This document shows positions 8,765 to 16,089 of a stretch of 33,560 nucleotides of DNA, in pieces. This DNA is from Gemmatimonadales bacterium (GTDB lineage: Bacteria; Gemmatimonadota; Gemmatimonadetes; Gemmatimonadales; GWC2-71-9), in NCBI GenBank assembly GCA_041390145.1, contig JAWKQM010000019.1, positions 1-33,560 of the forward strand. The letters are read 5' to 3'. The notes beneath the pieces were generated by a model. That model saw only the letters and a list, made by a program, of their open reading frames with translations. It was not told where the DNA came from and searched no databases. The translations under genes were made by a program, and so were the position numbers. How positions within the stretch are numbered: the stretch's first letter is position 1; each line of letters opens with the position of its first letter.

Positions 8765-10606
8765 ATGCCTTACGGGCCATTGCGTCGCGGCGCGGACGTC
8801 GATGACACCTGGAGCTCGCAGGGCTCCTGGATCGGAGCCTGCCGATACAGTACGGGAACTCGGCCCGGACTTCGCCGACGGTGTGCAAGGTGCTTGACGA
8901 GGGCGACCTCATCGTTGTGCTGGCGGCGGACGCCGGTCTCTATTATCGCGACGATCTCCGGAAAGCTCTGCGTGGGGCAAACATCGAACCGACAGGATCA
9001 TCGCCGAGCCACCACGATCGCCGCGGCATACCGGGCGTGGGGGTGGAGGGTGAAGCGACTGGAGGGAGATTTCGCGTTCATCCTCTGGGATCGGCGAGAA
9101 CATCTGCTGGTAGGAGCGCGTGACCTCCATGGCGGCCGGCCGCTCTTCTTCAGCCAGGTCGGGGACCAGCTGGTAGTCGGTTCATGTCTCACCGCCATGC
9201 TGGCGTATCCGCGAATCCCGCGCGACATCAATCGCGCCGCACTGGCGTGCAGCCTGATCAGCGCTGCGTCGACGCTGGTGGAGGAGACAGAATTCAGGGC
9301 CGTCAGTCGCGTTCCAGCCGGATGCATGGTGCGCTGGAGTCCCGGGCGTACGCCAGTCGTACAGCGGTTCGCTGAGGCGCCGCAGTTTGAGCGGCTGGAC
9401 GACGTAGGCCCGCAGGAGGCCGCCGAACGCCTTCGTGAAGTGCTCGGTCAGGCGGTACGGGAGCGATTGGCCTCGAGTGGGGTGAGCTCGGTCTGGATGA
9501 GCGGCGGCTACGATTCCCCCGCAATCTTCGCGCTGGGTCGAACGAACAGGGGCGTGGGACAGGAGTTGCTCCCGGTCTCGATGAGCTACCCGGTCGGCGA
9601 CAAGGGCCGTGAGGATGAGTTGATCGAACGGGTGGCCGGTCACTATGGTGCGCCTGTCGAGTGGGTGGCGCGTGCCAGTCTGCCCCCGCTGCCTGATCCG
9701 GCCGAGTGGGCCCGGCGGAGAGACCAGTGCGCCGCGCATCCCTACGAGAACTGGAACCGGGCACTGATGGCCGGCACGCGGCGGCTCGGCGCGCGGATAG
9801 CGCTCTCGGGCAATGGAGGCGACCAGTTCTTCGGTGTCTCCGGCATCTTCCTGGGGGACCTGCTCCGCCGGGGACATTGGGTTTCGCTGTGGCGTGAACT
9901 CAGGGCACTGGGCTTCGGCCCAAAGGGCCTGCGTCCGCTCTTCCACTGGGCGGTGAAGCCCAATCTCCCTCCGTACCTGCTGGAGGTGGCGCGCCGCCTG
10001 CGTGGGGGCAGACACCTCAAGCAACATCTTCAGCGTTCGGCCCCGGCGTGGCTTGGGGGAGGTCCGGCGCTTGCCGCGGACGTCCAGGCGCGACAGTGGA
10101 AGTTCTCCAACCGGAGGCCGGGGGAGAGTCTTGCGTCGGCCGAGGCCGCGTGGTATCTCCACACCTCCGCGGGGCAGCAGATCGTCAGTCTCGTGGGTGA
10201 ATTTTCTTTGGGCGGGGGAGTCGAGTCGCGGTCACCGATGTACGATGGGCGCGTGTTGGACCTGATGTCTCGCCGTCCCCGGGAAGACCGCTACTCGATG
10301 GCGGAGAACAAGCGACTGCTGAGGCAGGCACTCGCAGGCCTCCTCCCGGCCGAACATCTCGCGCCTCGCAGCAACCGGACCGGACTCCCCGGCGGCTATC
10401 TCGTCGATGAACTGCCAGCCGTGCTGCCGGAGTGGTTTGACCGTCTGGGGAGCGACATGCGCCTGGCTGACCTGGGGTTGGTTCAGCCTCGGGAGCTGCG
10501 GCAAAGTTTGGATCGCTACCTCCGGAACCCGCCCTGGGAGAGCAGCGAGGGGGTGGCTGTGTTCGACGTCCTCTCGGCGGAGTATTGGCTCCGCAGCCAT
10601 CCCTGA
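8765..10606 (+). CDS. Lasso-peptide macrolactam synthetase C (asparagine synthetase B homologue)
   Basis: This enzyme adenylates the side-chain Asp/Glu of the core and joins it to the core N-terminus, closing the lasso ring. The amidotransferase-like N-terminal half contains RLEGDFAFILWD and the GARDLHGGRPLFF strand. The synthetase half has the PP-loop SGGYDS (about 9500-9520), the ALSGNGGDQFFG ATP/substrate segment, and a late ESRSPMYDGRV helix. The C-terminal 530 or so residues are intact. The first 80 or so are not: a family-like piece (DEGDLIVVLAADAGLYYRDD, about 8893-8955) lies in another frame, so at least two indels separate it from the main frame. The given start (ATG 8765) is a guess. 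A true asparagine synthetase is unlikely because of the neighbouring RRE, protease and precursor. Confidence 0.85.
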   Translation: MPYGPLRRGADVDDTWSSQGSWIGACRYSTGTRPGLRRRCARCLTRATSSLCWRRTPVSIIATISGKLCVGQTSNRQDHRRATTIAAAYRAWGWRVKRLEGDFAFILWDRREHLLVGARDLHGGRPLFFSQVGDQLVVGSCLTAMLAYPRIPRDINRAALACSLISAASTLVEETEFRAVSRVPAGCMVRWSPGRTPVVQRFAEAPQFERLDDVGPQEAAERLREVLGQAVRERLASSGVSSVWMSGGYDSPAIFALGRTNRGVGQELLPVSMSYPVGDKGREDELIERVAGHYGAPVEWVARASLPPLPDPAEWARRRDQCAAHPYENWNRALMAGTRRLGARIALSGNGGDQFFGVSGIFLGDLLRRGHWVSLWRELRALGFGPKGLRPLFHWAVKPNLPPYLLEVARRLRGGRHLKQHLQRSAPAWLGGGPALAADVQARQWKFSNRRPGESLASAEAAWYLHTSAGQQIVSLVGEFSLGGGVESRSPMYDGRVLDLMSRRPREDRYSMAENKRLLRQALAGLLPAEHLAPRSNRTGLPGGYLVDELPAVLPEWFDRLGSDMRLADLGLVQPRELRQSLDRYLRNPPWESSEGVAVFDVLSAEYWLRSHP

Positions 10607-10626
10607 TGCGCAGGCAGGCCCGAACC

Positions 10627-10640
10627 TTGCAAAAGTGCAA
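10627..10640. promoter_or_regulatory. Inverted repeat upstream of the lasso precursor gene
   Basis: TTGCA, AAAG, TGCAA form a perfect 5-4-5 dyad 75 bases before the precursor ATG, in the 108-base gap after gene C. It could be a protein site for a precursor-specific promoter or a small hairpin. Arms are short, so chance is not excluded. Confidence 0.35.
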
Positions 10641-10702
10641 TCGTTGGCATGCTTTCCGGATCTGGGCGGGTGCCAGCATTTCTCCCAGAAATCCCCTGTT
10701 TC

Positions 10703-10710
10703 AGGAGGTG
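10703..10710 (+). promoter_or_regulatory. Very strong ribosome binding site of the lasso precursor gene
   Basis: AGGAGGTG is fully complementary to the 3' end of bacterial 16S rRNA and ends 4 bases before the ATG at 10715. No other gene in the cluster has as complete a match, fitting the need for much more precursor than enzyme, and it fixes the start of this tiny gene. Confidence 0.8.
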
Positions 10711-10714
10711 CTGC

Positions 10715-10855
10715 ATGTATCAGAAGCCCACGCTCCAGCGGTTCGGGTCGCTGAGGGAACTCACCCTGGCGGGCTTTGAGGGTGCCGATGACGGCCTCTT
10801 CAAGTTCATCGACGGGAACCTCGGTTGCACCTTCAACGGCACGAACTGCAGCTGA
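10715..10855 (+). CDS. Lasso peptide precursor A (46 residues)
   Basis: The leader (1-18) matches the split-B lasso consensus YxxPxLxxxGxxxxxT exactly: Tyr2, Pro5, Leu7, Gly11 and Thr17, with Thr at the -2 position. Cleavage after Leu18 would give a 28-residue core starting AGFEGADDG, so Ala1 could be joined to Asp8 (8-residue ring) or Asp7 (7-residue ring). If cleavage came one residue later, Gly1 could pair with Asp7 of that numbering. The tail has Phe11, Lys12, Phe13 as possible plugs, two cysteines (core 20 and 27, within GCTFNGTNCS) and a C-terminal Ser28. The family role is as substrate of B1/B2/C. The core is at the long end for lasso peptides. I know of no named peptide with this core. 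Confidence 0.9.
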   Translation: MYQKPTLQRFGSLRELTLAGFEGADDGLFKFIDGNLGCTFNGTNCS

Positions 10856-10864
10856 AGCCAAGGT

Positions 10865-10886
10865 GGGGAAGCTACTTAGCTTCCCC
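10865..10886 (+). terminator. Hairpin/attenuator directly behind the precursor gene
   Basis: GGGGAAGCTA, CT, TAGCTTCCCC is a perfect 10-base dyad (at least 9 pairs over a 4-base loop), starting 9 bases after the precursor stop. CCGGTTTT follows, only a short U run. It probably terminates part of the transcripts or protects the precursor mRNA 3' end, raising precursor over downstream gene expression. It also argues that the kinase gene starts beyond it. Confidence 0.72.
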
Positions 10887-10901
10887 TCCGGTTTTCCCCC
10901 T

Positions 10902-11849
10902 GTGAATTGGTACCGCGCCTACGGTCAGCTCCTCTCGGCCGACTTTTCCCTGCCGGAGCTGCGCCGCGCGGACCCCGGCGTAGCTGCCTGGACCATATCC
11001 ATGGCGGGGCCGGCCCAGCGTGGTCGGCGTCCAACAGGTGTGGTAATGGGCAGCCAACACCTGTACGAGAATTACGCAGCAACCCTCTATCAGATGGCCG
11101 GTGGCTGGCGGATCATCGTCGATGATACCGCCGAGTTCAGCCTGAACCAGGACGGTTCGGTCATCACTGCCAGTCCCTACCCCGATGGATCGCCGGACTT
11201 TCTTCGGGCGCACCTCCTTGGCCGGGTCCTTGCGACCAGCTTGCACTTCCGCGGGCAGCTCGTGCTCCACGGCTCCGCGGTGAGCCTGGCTGAAGGCGCG
11301 GTTGCGTTCATGGCTCCCAAGGGATCGGGTAAGTCCACCCTTGGTCTGGCACTGACCGCCGCCGGTGGGCGACTGCTCTCCGACGATGCAATCCCAGTGG
11401 TGTTGGATGAGCAGCCCGTCGTCTGGCCCGGCGTTCACAGCATCCGGATGCATGCGGACATCGCGCACCGTTTTGCCGGTCGCCTGCCCTCCGAGCAGCG
11501 GCCCGACGGGAAGTTCGTCCTGACGGACCTGCCGGACGACCAATTGGAGGAGTGCGCGTGTCCCCTGTCCGCCATCTATCTGCTCACCCCGGCCAGCAGC
11601 ATCGCGAGTGGGGCCTCCGTGTACCGGGCCCAACTCCCCACGCCGACCGCCACTGCCGCGCTGGTGGGCCAGAGCAAGATTCCGGAGATGCTCGGGCCCG
11701 GGGAAGGGCCGGAGTTGTTGCGAAGGGCAGCCTGGGTGGCATCGAGGGTCCCGGTCTATCGACTGGCGGTCCTCCGGGACATGGCATCGCTCTCCGAGGT
11801 CGCCGCACAGTTGGTCGACTGGCACGGCGGCCCCGCCCCGGTGCCCTGA
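10902..11849 (+). CDS. HPr-kinase-like lasso peptide kinase K
   Basis: The product (315 residues from GTG 10902) has an N-terminal domain starting WYRAYGQLLSADFSLPEL and an HPr-kinase-type nucleotide domain. This has the P-loop APKGSGKST (138-146), the downstream LLSDDAIPV (158-166) with the acidic pair that serves metal binding and phosphate transfer, and the HSIRMHAD segment. In paeninodin-type clusters a homologous kinase phosphorylates the C-terminal Ser of the precursor. The precursor here ends in Ser, so that is the likely substrate; this step is inference. The start is uncertain: GTG 10863 and the TTG at 10776 are in frame, but both lie in or before the hairpin and none has a clear ribosome binding site. 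HPr itself is an unlikely substrate in this setting. Confidence 0.82.
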   Translation: MNWYRAYGQLLSADFSLPELRRADPGVAAWTISMAGPAQRGRRPTGVVMGSQHLYENYAATLYQMAGGWRIIVDDTAEFSLNQDGSVITASPYPDGSPDFLRAHLLGRVLATSLHFRGQLVLHGSAVSLAEGAVAFMAPKGSGKSTLGLALTAAGGRLLSDDAIPVVLDEQPVVWPGVHSIRMHADIAHRFAGRLPSEQRPDGKFVLTDLPDDQLEECACPLSAIYLLTPASSIASGASVYRAQLPTPTATAALVGQSKIPEMLGPGEGPELLRRAAWVASRVPVYRLAVLRDMASLSEVAAQLVDWHGGPAPVP

Positions 11850-11898
11850 GCTCGCCGCGACTCCCCGATTGGAACAATCCTCCGTCAGATCAAGCGGA

Positions 11899-12915
11899 AT
11901 GACCGAACCCGCCTTGCAGGTCGATGGGCTGGCGAAGCACTACCACGTCCGCCGCCCCCTGCGCGAGACCCTGCTCCATCCCCGGAGTGGGGCAACAGTC
12001 GCCGCGCTGCGCGACCTGAGCTGCGAAGTGGCTCAGGGCGAGTTCTTCGGATTCCTCGGCGAGAACGGGGCCGGGAAGACCACCTTTTTCAAGATTCTGG
12101 CCACCCTGGTCATCGCGGACCGCGGTCGCGTCCGGATCCTGGGCACGGACGTGACCCGGGATCCCGGCGCCATTCGCCAGCTGGTCGCACCGGTCTTCGT
12201 CGGTGAGCGGTCGCTGAACTGGCGTCTCTCGGCAACCGAAAATCTCGTATTGTACGCAGGGCTCTATCAGCTGCCTGGACGCGTGGTTGCGGGCCGGGTC
12301 GATGAGTTGCTCTCCGTCGTGGGTTTGTCCGGCCTCGGCGATCGGCTGGTCGGCACCTTCTCTTCGGGTATGAAGCAGCGGCTCATGCTCGCCCGGGCGC
12401 TCCTGGCACGGCCGCGGGTGCTGCTCCTCGATGAACCGACGCGAGGGCTCGATCCGATTGCGGCTCGCCAGTTCCGGAGGTTTCTCAAGGAGGACATCGG
12501 GCAGAGCCAGGGGTGCACCGTTCTCCTGGCTACGCACGACCCCGATGAAGTCCGGGAGCTGTGCGGCAGGGTCGGTGTCATGCACCGCGGTCGGCTGGTC
12601 GGTGTGGGAACACCGGGTACGCTCGCCGCCCAGCTCGGCTTCCACCGATACCGGGTGGTGACGACCGAGCCGGGCCACCCGGCCATCGAGCGTCTCGCCG
12701 TGGGGGAGGTGCGACTTGGGCAGGCGGTCGACCTGGGCGACGGATGGAGTGCCCGTGAGCTGGATCTTCCTGAGGGTGAAGGGGTCTCGTCGTCGGTGCT
12801 CGCCGCACTGGTACAGGCGGGTGTCCCTGTCGCGCGCTTCGAACAGATTGAGCTGCCGCTGGCGGATCTGCTCGAACGGGTGACGCAGGCCGGAGGGGAG
12901 TTCCCCGATGCGTGA
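11899..12915 (+). CDS. ABC transporter ATP-binding protein (lasso peptide export, D1)
   Basis: A 338-residue ABC ATPase. It has Walker A GENGAGKTT, a Q-loop region after VAPVFVGERSLNW, signature FSSGMKQRLMLARALL, Walker B VLLLDEPTRGLDP, and the H-loop in LLATHDP. A C-terminal extension of about 100 residues (from GTLAAQLGFHRYRVVT) resembles the tail of drug/natamycin-type exporters with ABC-2 permeases. It lies 49 bases after the kinase and overlaps the permease by 8 bases. Lasso clusters usually carry their exporter as gene D, often a fused ABC protein; here it is split into ATPase and permease. Export and self-immunity are the expected roles. The ATG at 11899 begins the family N-terminus; the longer frame is a shadow of the kinase gene. 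Confidence 0.9.
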   Translation: MTEPALQVDGLAKHYHVRRPLRETLLHPRSGATVAALRDLSCEVAQGEFFGFLGENGAGKTTFFKILATLVIADRGRVRILGTDVTRDPGAIRQLVAPVFVGERSLNWRLSATENLVLYAGLYQLPGRVVAGRVDELLSVVGLSGLGDRLVGTFSSGMKQRLMLARALLARPRVLLLDEPTRGLDPIAARQFRRFLKEDIGQSQGCTVLLATHDPDEVRELCGRVGVMHRGRLVGVGTPGTLAAQLGFHRYRVVTTEPGHPAIERLAVGEVRLGQAVDLGDGWSARELDLPEGEGVSSSVLAALVQAGVPVARFEQIELPLADLLERVTQAGGEFPDA

Positions 12916-13708
12916 GATCGCGGCCCTCTTCCGCGCCGCGTGGCTGACCGCGTTGAGCTACCGGATGAACCTGCTTTTTTCCCTCGCTGGGTTGGGGGCG
13001 ATGCTGGTGCCACTCTATTTCGTGGCCGGGGCGCTGCAGCCGGTCGCGGCCGAGTCCATCGCCACCGAGGGTGGACAGTACCTCGGATTCCTCATCATTG
13101 GAATTGCCACACTCGGTTTGCTCAGTACGGCGCTGCTCGGACTTCCAAAGGCAATCATCGGTGGAATCGGTTCCGGCGTGCTGGAGACGATGCTGGCCAC
13201 CCCGGCTCGGCTCCCCGCCCTCTTGTTCGGGTTTATCGCGCAGGAATTCAGCTGGGGAGTGGTGCGGACGGCAGTGACTCTCCTCATTGGTGCGGGGATG
13301 GGCATGTCAATGCACCTCGCGGGGCTCCCCTACGCCACGCTGGCGATTGCGCTCACCCTCCTGGCCTACTTCGGGATGAGCCTCGCACTCTCCGCGATGA
13401 TCCTGGTCTTCCGGACTATGGGCCCGCTCGGCAACGGTATCGCGACGGCGTCCTCACTGCTGGGTGGTGTCTACTACTCCGTCAAGGTGATTCCTTCCTG
13501 GATTCAACAGCTCTCATCGGTTGTCCCCCTCACCTATGGCCTCCGCGCGGCCCGGCGTGCCCTGCTCTCCGGCGCACCGTTCGCTGAACTGCGCCCTGAC
13601 CTCCTGGCCGTCGCCGGCTTGGCCGTTCTTGCCCTGGCGCTCGGCGGAGCGCTCTTTGCTGCCGCCCTCCGGCACGCGCGGCGGGAGGGATCCCTTGGCC
13701 AGTACTGA
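12908..13708 (+). CDS. ABC-2 type permease (lasso peptide export, D2)
   Basis: A 266-residue membrane protein with about six hydrophobic segments: near 17-37, 55-80, 95-120, 130-165 and 170-190, with a final one near 235-258. The N-terminus is cytoplasmic and amphipathic (REIAALFRAAWLTALSYRMN), typical of ABC-2 permeases. Its late motif LTYGLRAARRALLSG is also characteristic. The start overlaps the ATPase stop by 8 bases, and the stop overlaps the next gene by 14, so the three are translationally coupled. It should form a homodimer with two copies of the upstream ATPase. The substrate is inferred only from position in the lasso cluster. Confidence 0.88.
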   Translation: MREIAALFRAAWLTALSYRMNLLFSLAGLGAMLVPLYFVAGALQPVAAESIATEGGQYLGFLIIGIATLGLLSTALLGLPKAIIGGIGSGVLETMLATPARLPALLFGFIAQEFSWGVVRTAVTLLIGAGMGMSMHLAGLPYATLAIALTLLAYFGMSLALSAMILVFRTMGPLGNGIATASSLLGGVYYSVKVIPSWIQQLSSVVPLTYGLRAARRALLSGAPFAELRPDLLAVAGLAVLALALGGALFAAALRHARREGSLGQY

Positions 13709-14939
13709 GGCAAGTCTCGCGGCCGAGGCACGGCCCGAGGTCCGACTTCTCCTCGCCACTGGTGGCGGCGAGGATCAGGACGACGTCATCGTCAGGGCGG
13801 CGTCCGGGCCAATCGACTGGGAGCGCTTCCTGATGTTCGTGCGCCGGGAGCGGGCGGCCTCGGTGGTCTGGCCCCGGCTGCGGAGGCTGTGTCAGGACAA
13901 TATCCCGGCCACGGTCAGAAAATGGCTCCAGCGCGAGGCGCTGCTTGGCGACGTCCGGATGACGAGGCTTAGCGCTCGTCTGGACGAGACCCTGAACGCC
14001 CTGACCACGGCTGGCATCCCAGTGGTCCTGCTCAAGGGCGCTGCACTCGGCCGGACCATCTACCGCTCACTGCCACGCCGACCGATGCTAGATCTCGATA
14101 TGCTCGTCCCTGATCAACAGGTGCGCTCGGCCCGCAACGCCGTCCTGGCCACCGGATGGGAGCCCGGGCCCTACGAGGAACTGGGCGAGACGTTCTATCG
14201 GGACCACTGTCACCTCCCGCCGTTCTATGATCAAGCCGGTGGCGACTTCAGCCTCGAACTGCATTGGGATCTTCTCTTCCGGGGGCACCCCTTCTCGCTC
14301 GATGTGCGACAGCTCTGGGATCGTTCTCATCCTCTGCCCGATGCCCCGCTGGTGCGGGTGCTGGACACCTCGGACACGGTGCTCCATCTCGCCATCCACT
14401 TTGCGTGGGGGCATATGCTGAAGTCGGCAGCCTGGCGGACGTTCAGGGACTTGCGGGCCCTCGTTGATGAAGGCGATGTGAACTGGGACCAGATTGTATC
14501 GGAGGCTCACCGGGTGCGGGCCGCCAGCTGTTGCTACTGGACCTTCAGCATGGCCCGCGCGTGGACCGGGGTGCCGGTGCCGGCGTGGGTCACCGATTCA
14601 CTTCGACCGCCCCGCTCCCCACGAGGAGTCAGGGTATTGGAACGGCATTTTGTGGAGCAATGGTATCCCGCCGGGACTGAGCGCCCGCATCCGCACCTCG
14701 AAAAGATGCTGTGGCGTGCAGCGATTCGCCCTAGGTGGTCAGGGCATGGCGGAGTCGTGCCATGGCAGCGTGATGCTCATTTCAAGCCGGACCGGGCCGA
14801 GCCCCAACCCCTGGAGACGTCTAGGGGAAAGGCGCTGCGGTACATGAGGGAATTCCGAGACTCCCTCCGATACCTGCGCGGGATCCTGACACGGATTGGT
14901 GGCCCGGGTGAACCCGTTCGTCCCCGGAGGCAGATGTGA
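13695..14939 (+). CDS. Nucleotidyltransferase family protein (NTP_transf_5-like) of the lasso cluster
   Basis: A 414-residue protein of the uncharacterised nucleotidyltransferase family PF14907. Key residues are LLKGAAL (Lys114-Gly115) and the metal-binding Asp pair in MLDLDMLV (Asp133, Asp135), after which a helical C-terminal part with WDLLFRG and HLAIHFAWGHM follows. I chose TTG 13695 because GGGAGGGA precedes it and it overlaps the permease stop by 14 bases; the longer frame is a permease shadow. Members of this family recur in lasso clusters that also carry an HPr-like kinase, where they are thought to modify the phosphorylated peptide further. Here that would mean Ser28 phosphate, which is inference. 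The added group cannot be predicted. Confidence 0.8.
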   Translation: MASTEASLAAEARPEVRLLLATGGGEDQDDVIVRAASGPIDWERFLMFVRRERAASVVWPRLRRLCQDNIPATVRKWLQREALLGDVRMTRLSARLDETLNALTTAGIPVVLLKGAALGRTIYRSLPRRPMLDLDMLVPDQQVRSARNAVLATGWEPGPYEELGETFYRDHCHLPPFYDQAGGDFSLELHWDLLFRGHPFSLDVRQLWDRSHPLPDAPLVRVLDTSDTVLHLAIHFAWGHMLKSAAWRTFRDLRALVDEGDVNWDQIVSEAHRVRAASCCYWTFSMARAWTGVPVPAWVTDSLRPPRSPRGVRVLERHFVEQWYPAGTERPHPHLEKMLWRAAIRPRWSGHGGVVPWQRDAHFKPDRAEPQPLETSRGKALRYMREFRDSLRYLRGILTRIGGPGEPVRPRRQM

Positions 14940-15082
14940 GGCATGTCGTGGGCGGGCGGGGACGACAGCCCTGTGGTGCCTCTCCCTTGCTTCGTAACGC
15001 CGCTACCGCGGCGGTCGGGCCGCATCGCTAGAGGGTTTCGGCTCGGACTGTCATTGATATTCCAACGCAGGATGATATTGCC

Positions 15083-16045
15083 ATGGTCGCAGCGAAGTTG
15101 CTTGTCACAATCGACACCGAAGAGGATGAGTGGGGAGCCTTCGGCCTCGCCCGCTACTCCGTGTCAAACATTGAGCGATTGACTCGCCTCCAGGAACTCT
15201 TCGATCGGTTCGGGGTTCGGCCGACCTACCTGGTCACCCAGCCGGTTACCGAGGCTGAGTCGGCCATCGAGGTGCTCGCGCCGATCCTCGAGCGTGGTGG
15301 CTGTGAAATCGGGTCGCATTGCCATCCCTGGAACACCCCTCCGCAGGTCGAGGACCGCACACCCCGGAACTCGATGCTCTGCAATCTCCCGGAAGATCTG
15401 CAGTACCAGAAGCTGAAACATCTGAAAGAATCAATTCGCGCCGCGTATGGCGTGACACCCACGTCATTCAGGGCCGGGAGATGGGGTTTCGGTGCCTCGG
15501 TCGCGAGGAATCTGGCCCGACTTGAGTTCGTGGTCGACTCTTCGATCACGCCATACCTGACGTGGGAGGCTATAGAGGGTCCGGACTTCGATCGAGAGTA
15601 TCCGTCCGAGCAATACCGGATGTCGACCGATGACATTGCGCTGGAGGACAAGCGGTCTCAGTTGGTGGAGATCCCCACCACAACGGGCTTCACGGGCGCG
15701 CTCGCCGGCGGGGGATACCCGATCCACCGGGCCATCTCACGCGCCCCGCTCACCTGGATCAGGGCACGTGGAATCGCCTCACGACTCGGTCTCTTTCGCA
15801 CGACGTGGCTCTGCCCCGAGATGACCGATGTGAAGGAGATGATCGACCTCTCGAATCGGGTTCTCTCGCACGGCGGAACCACCCTCAACTTGATGTTTCA
15901 CTCAACCACGCTGACCGCTGGTTTGACGCCCTTTGTCCGAACCGGGGCAGATGAAGTTGCGTTCCTTGGGAGAATTCGCGCCTACCTGGAGTACTGCCGG
16001 GTCCGCGGTATCGGGTCTGCCACACTATCCGAGAGTGCGTCGTAG
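15083..16045 (+). CDS. Polysaccharide deacetylase family protein
   Basis: A 320-residue NodB-fold (carbohydrate esterase 4-like) protein. The first motif is VTIDTEED (Asp11, Glu13/Glu14), where Asp11 is the usual base or metal partner. The second is EIGSHCHPWNTPP, with His79 and His81 as zinc ligands. A conserved RAGRWGFG follows, as in exopolysaccharide-type deacetylases. It has no signal peptide, suggesting a cytoplasmic sugar substrate such as a lipid-linked or nucleotide sugar. It follows the nucleotidyltransferase after 143 bases on the same strand, so membership in the lasso transcript is possible but not shown. The ATG at 15083 fits the family start, although no clear ribosome binding site is seen. 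Confidence 0.85.
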   Translation: MVAAKLLVTIDTEEDEWGAFGLARYSVSNIERLTRLQELFDRFGVRPTYLVTQPVTEAESAIEVLAPILERGGCEIGSHCHPWNTPPQVEDRTPRNSMLCNLPEDLQYQKLKHLKESIRAAYGVTPTSFRAGRWGFGASVARNLARLEFVVDSSITPYLTWEAIEGPDFDREYPSEQYRMSTDDIALEDKRSQLVEIPTTTGFTGALAGGGYPIHRAISRAPLTWIRARGIASRLGLFRTTWLCPEMTDVKEMIDLSNRVLSHGGTTLNLMFHSTTLTAGLTPFVRTGADEVAFLGRIRAYLEYCRVRGIGSATLSESAS

Positions 16046-16089
16046 TAGTAAACATCTGTCAGTGCCGACAGTCTCATGCGTCGACCAAT

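Noticed and set aside
10649..10714. Longer precursor peptide of 68 residues
   Set aside because: The extra 22 residues precede the AGGAGGTG ribosome binding site and the Tyr-Pro-Leu-Gly-Thr leader, which starts properly at ATG 10715.
11608..11898. N-terminal extension of the ABC ATPase frame
   Set aside because: It lies inside the kinase gene and its Pro/Arg/Ser-rich translation is unlike ABC ATPases; ATG 11899 gives the family N-terminus.
16056..16071. CTGTC/GACAG hairpin between the convergent deacetylase and GNAT genes as a shared terminator
   Set aside because: Only five pairs with a six-base loop and no T-run on either side; too weak to list as a terminator.
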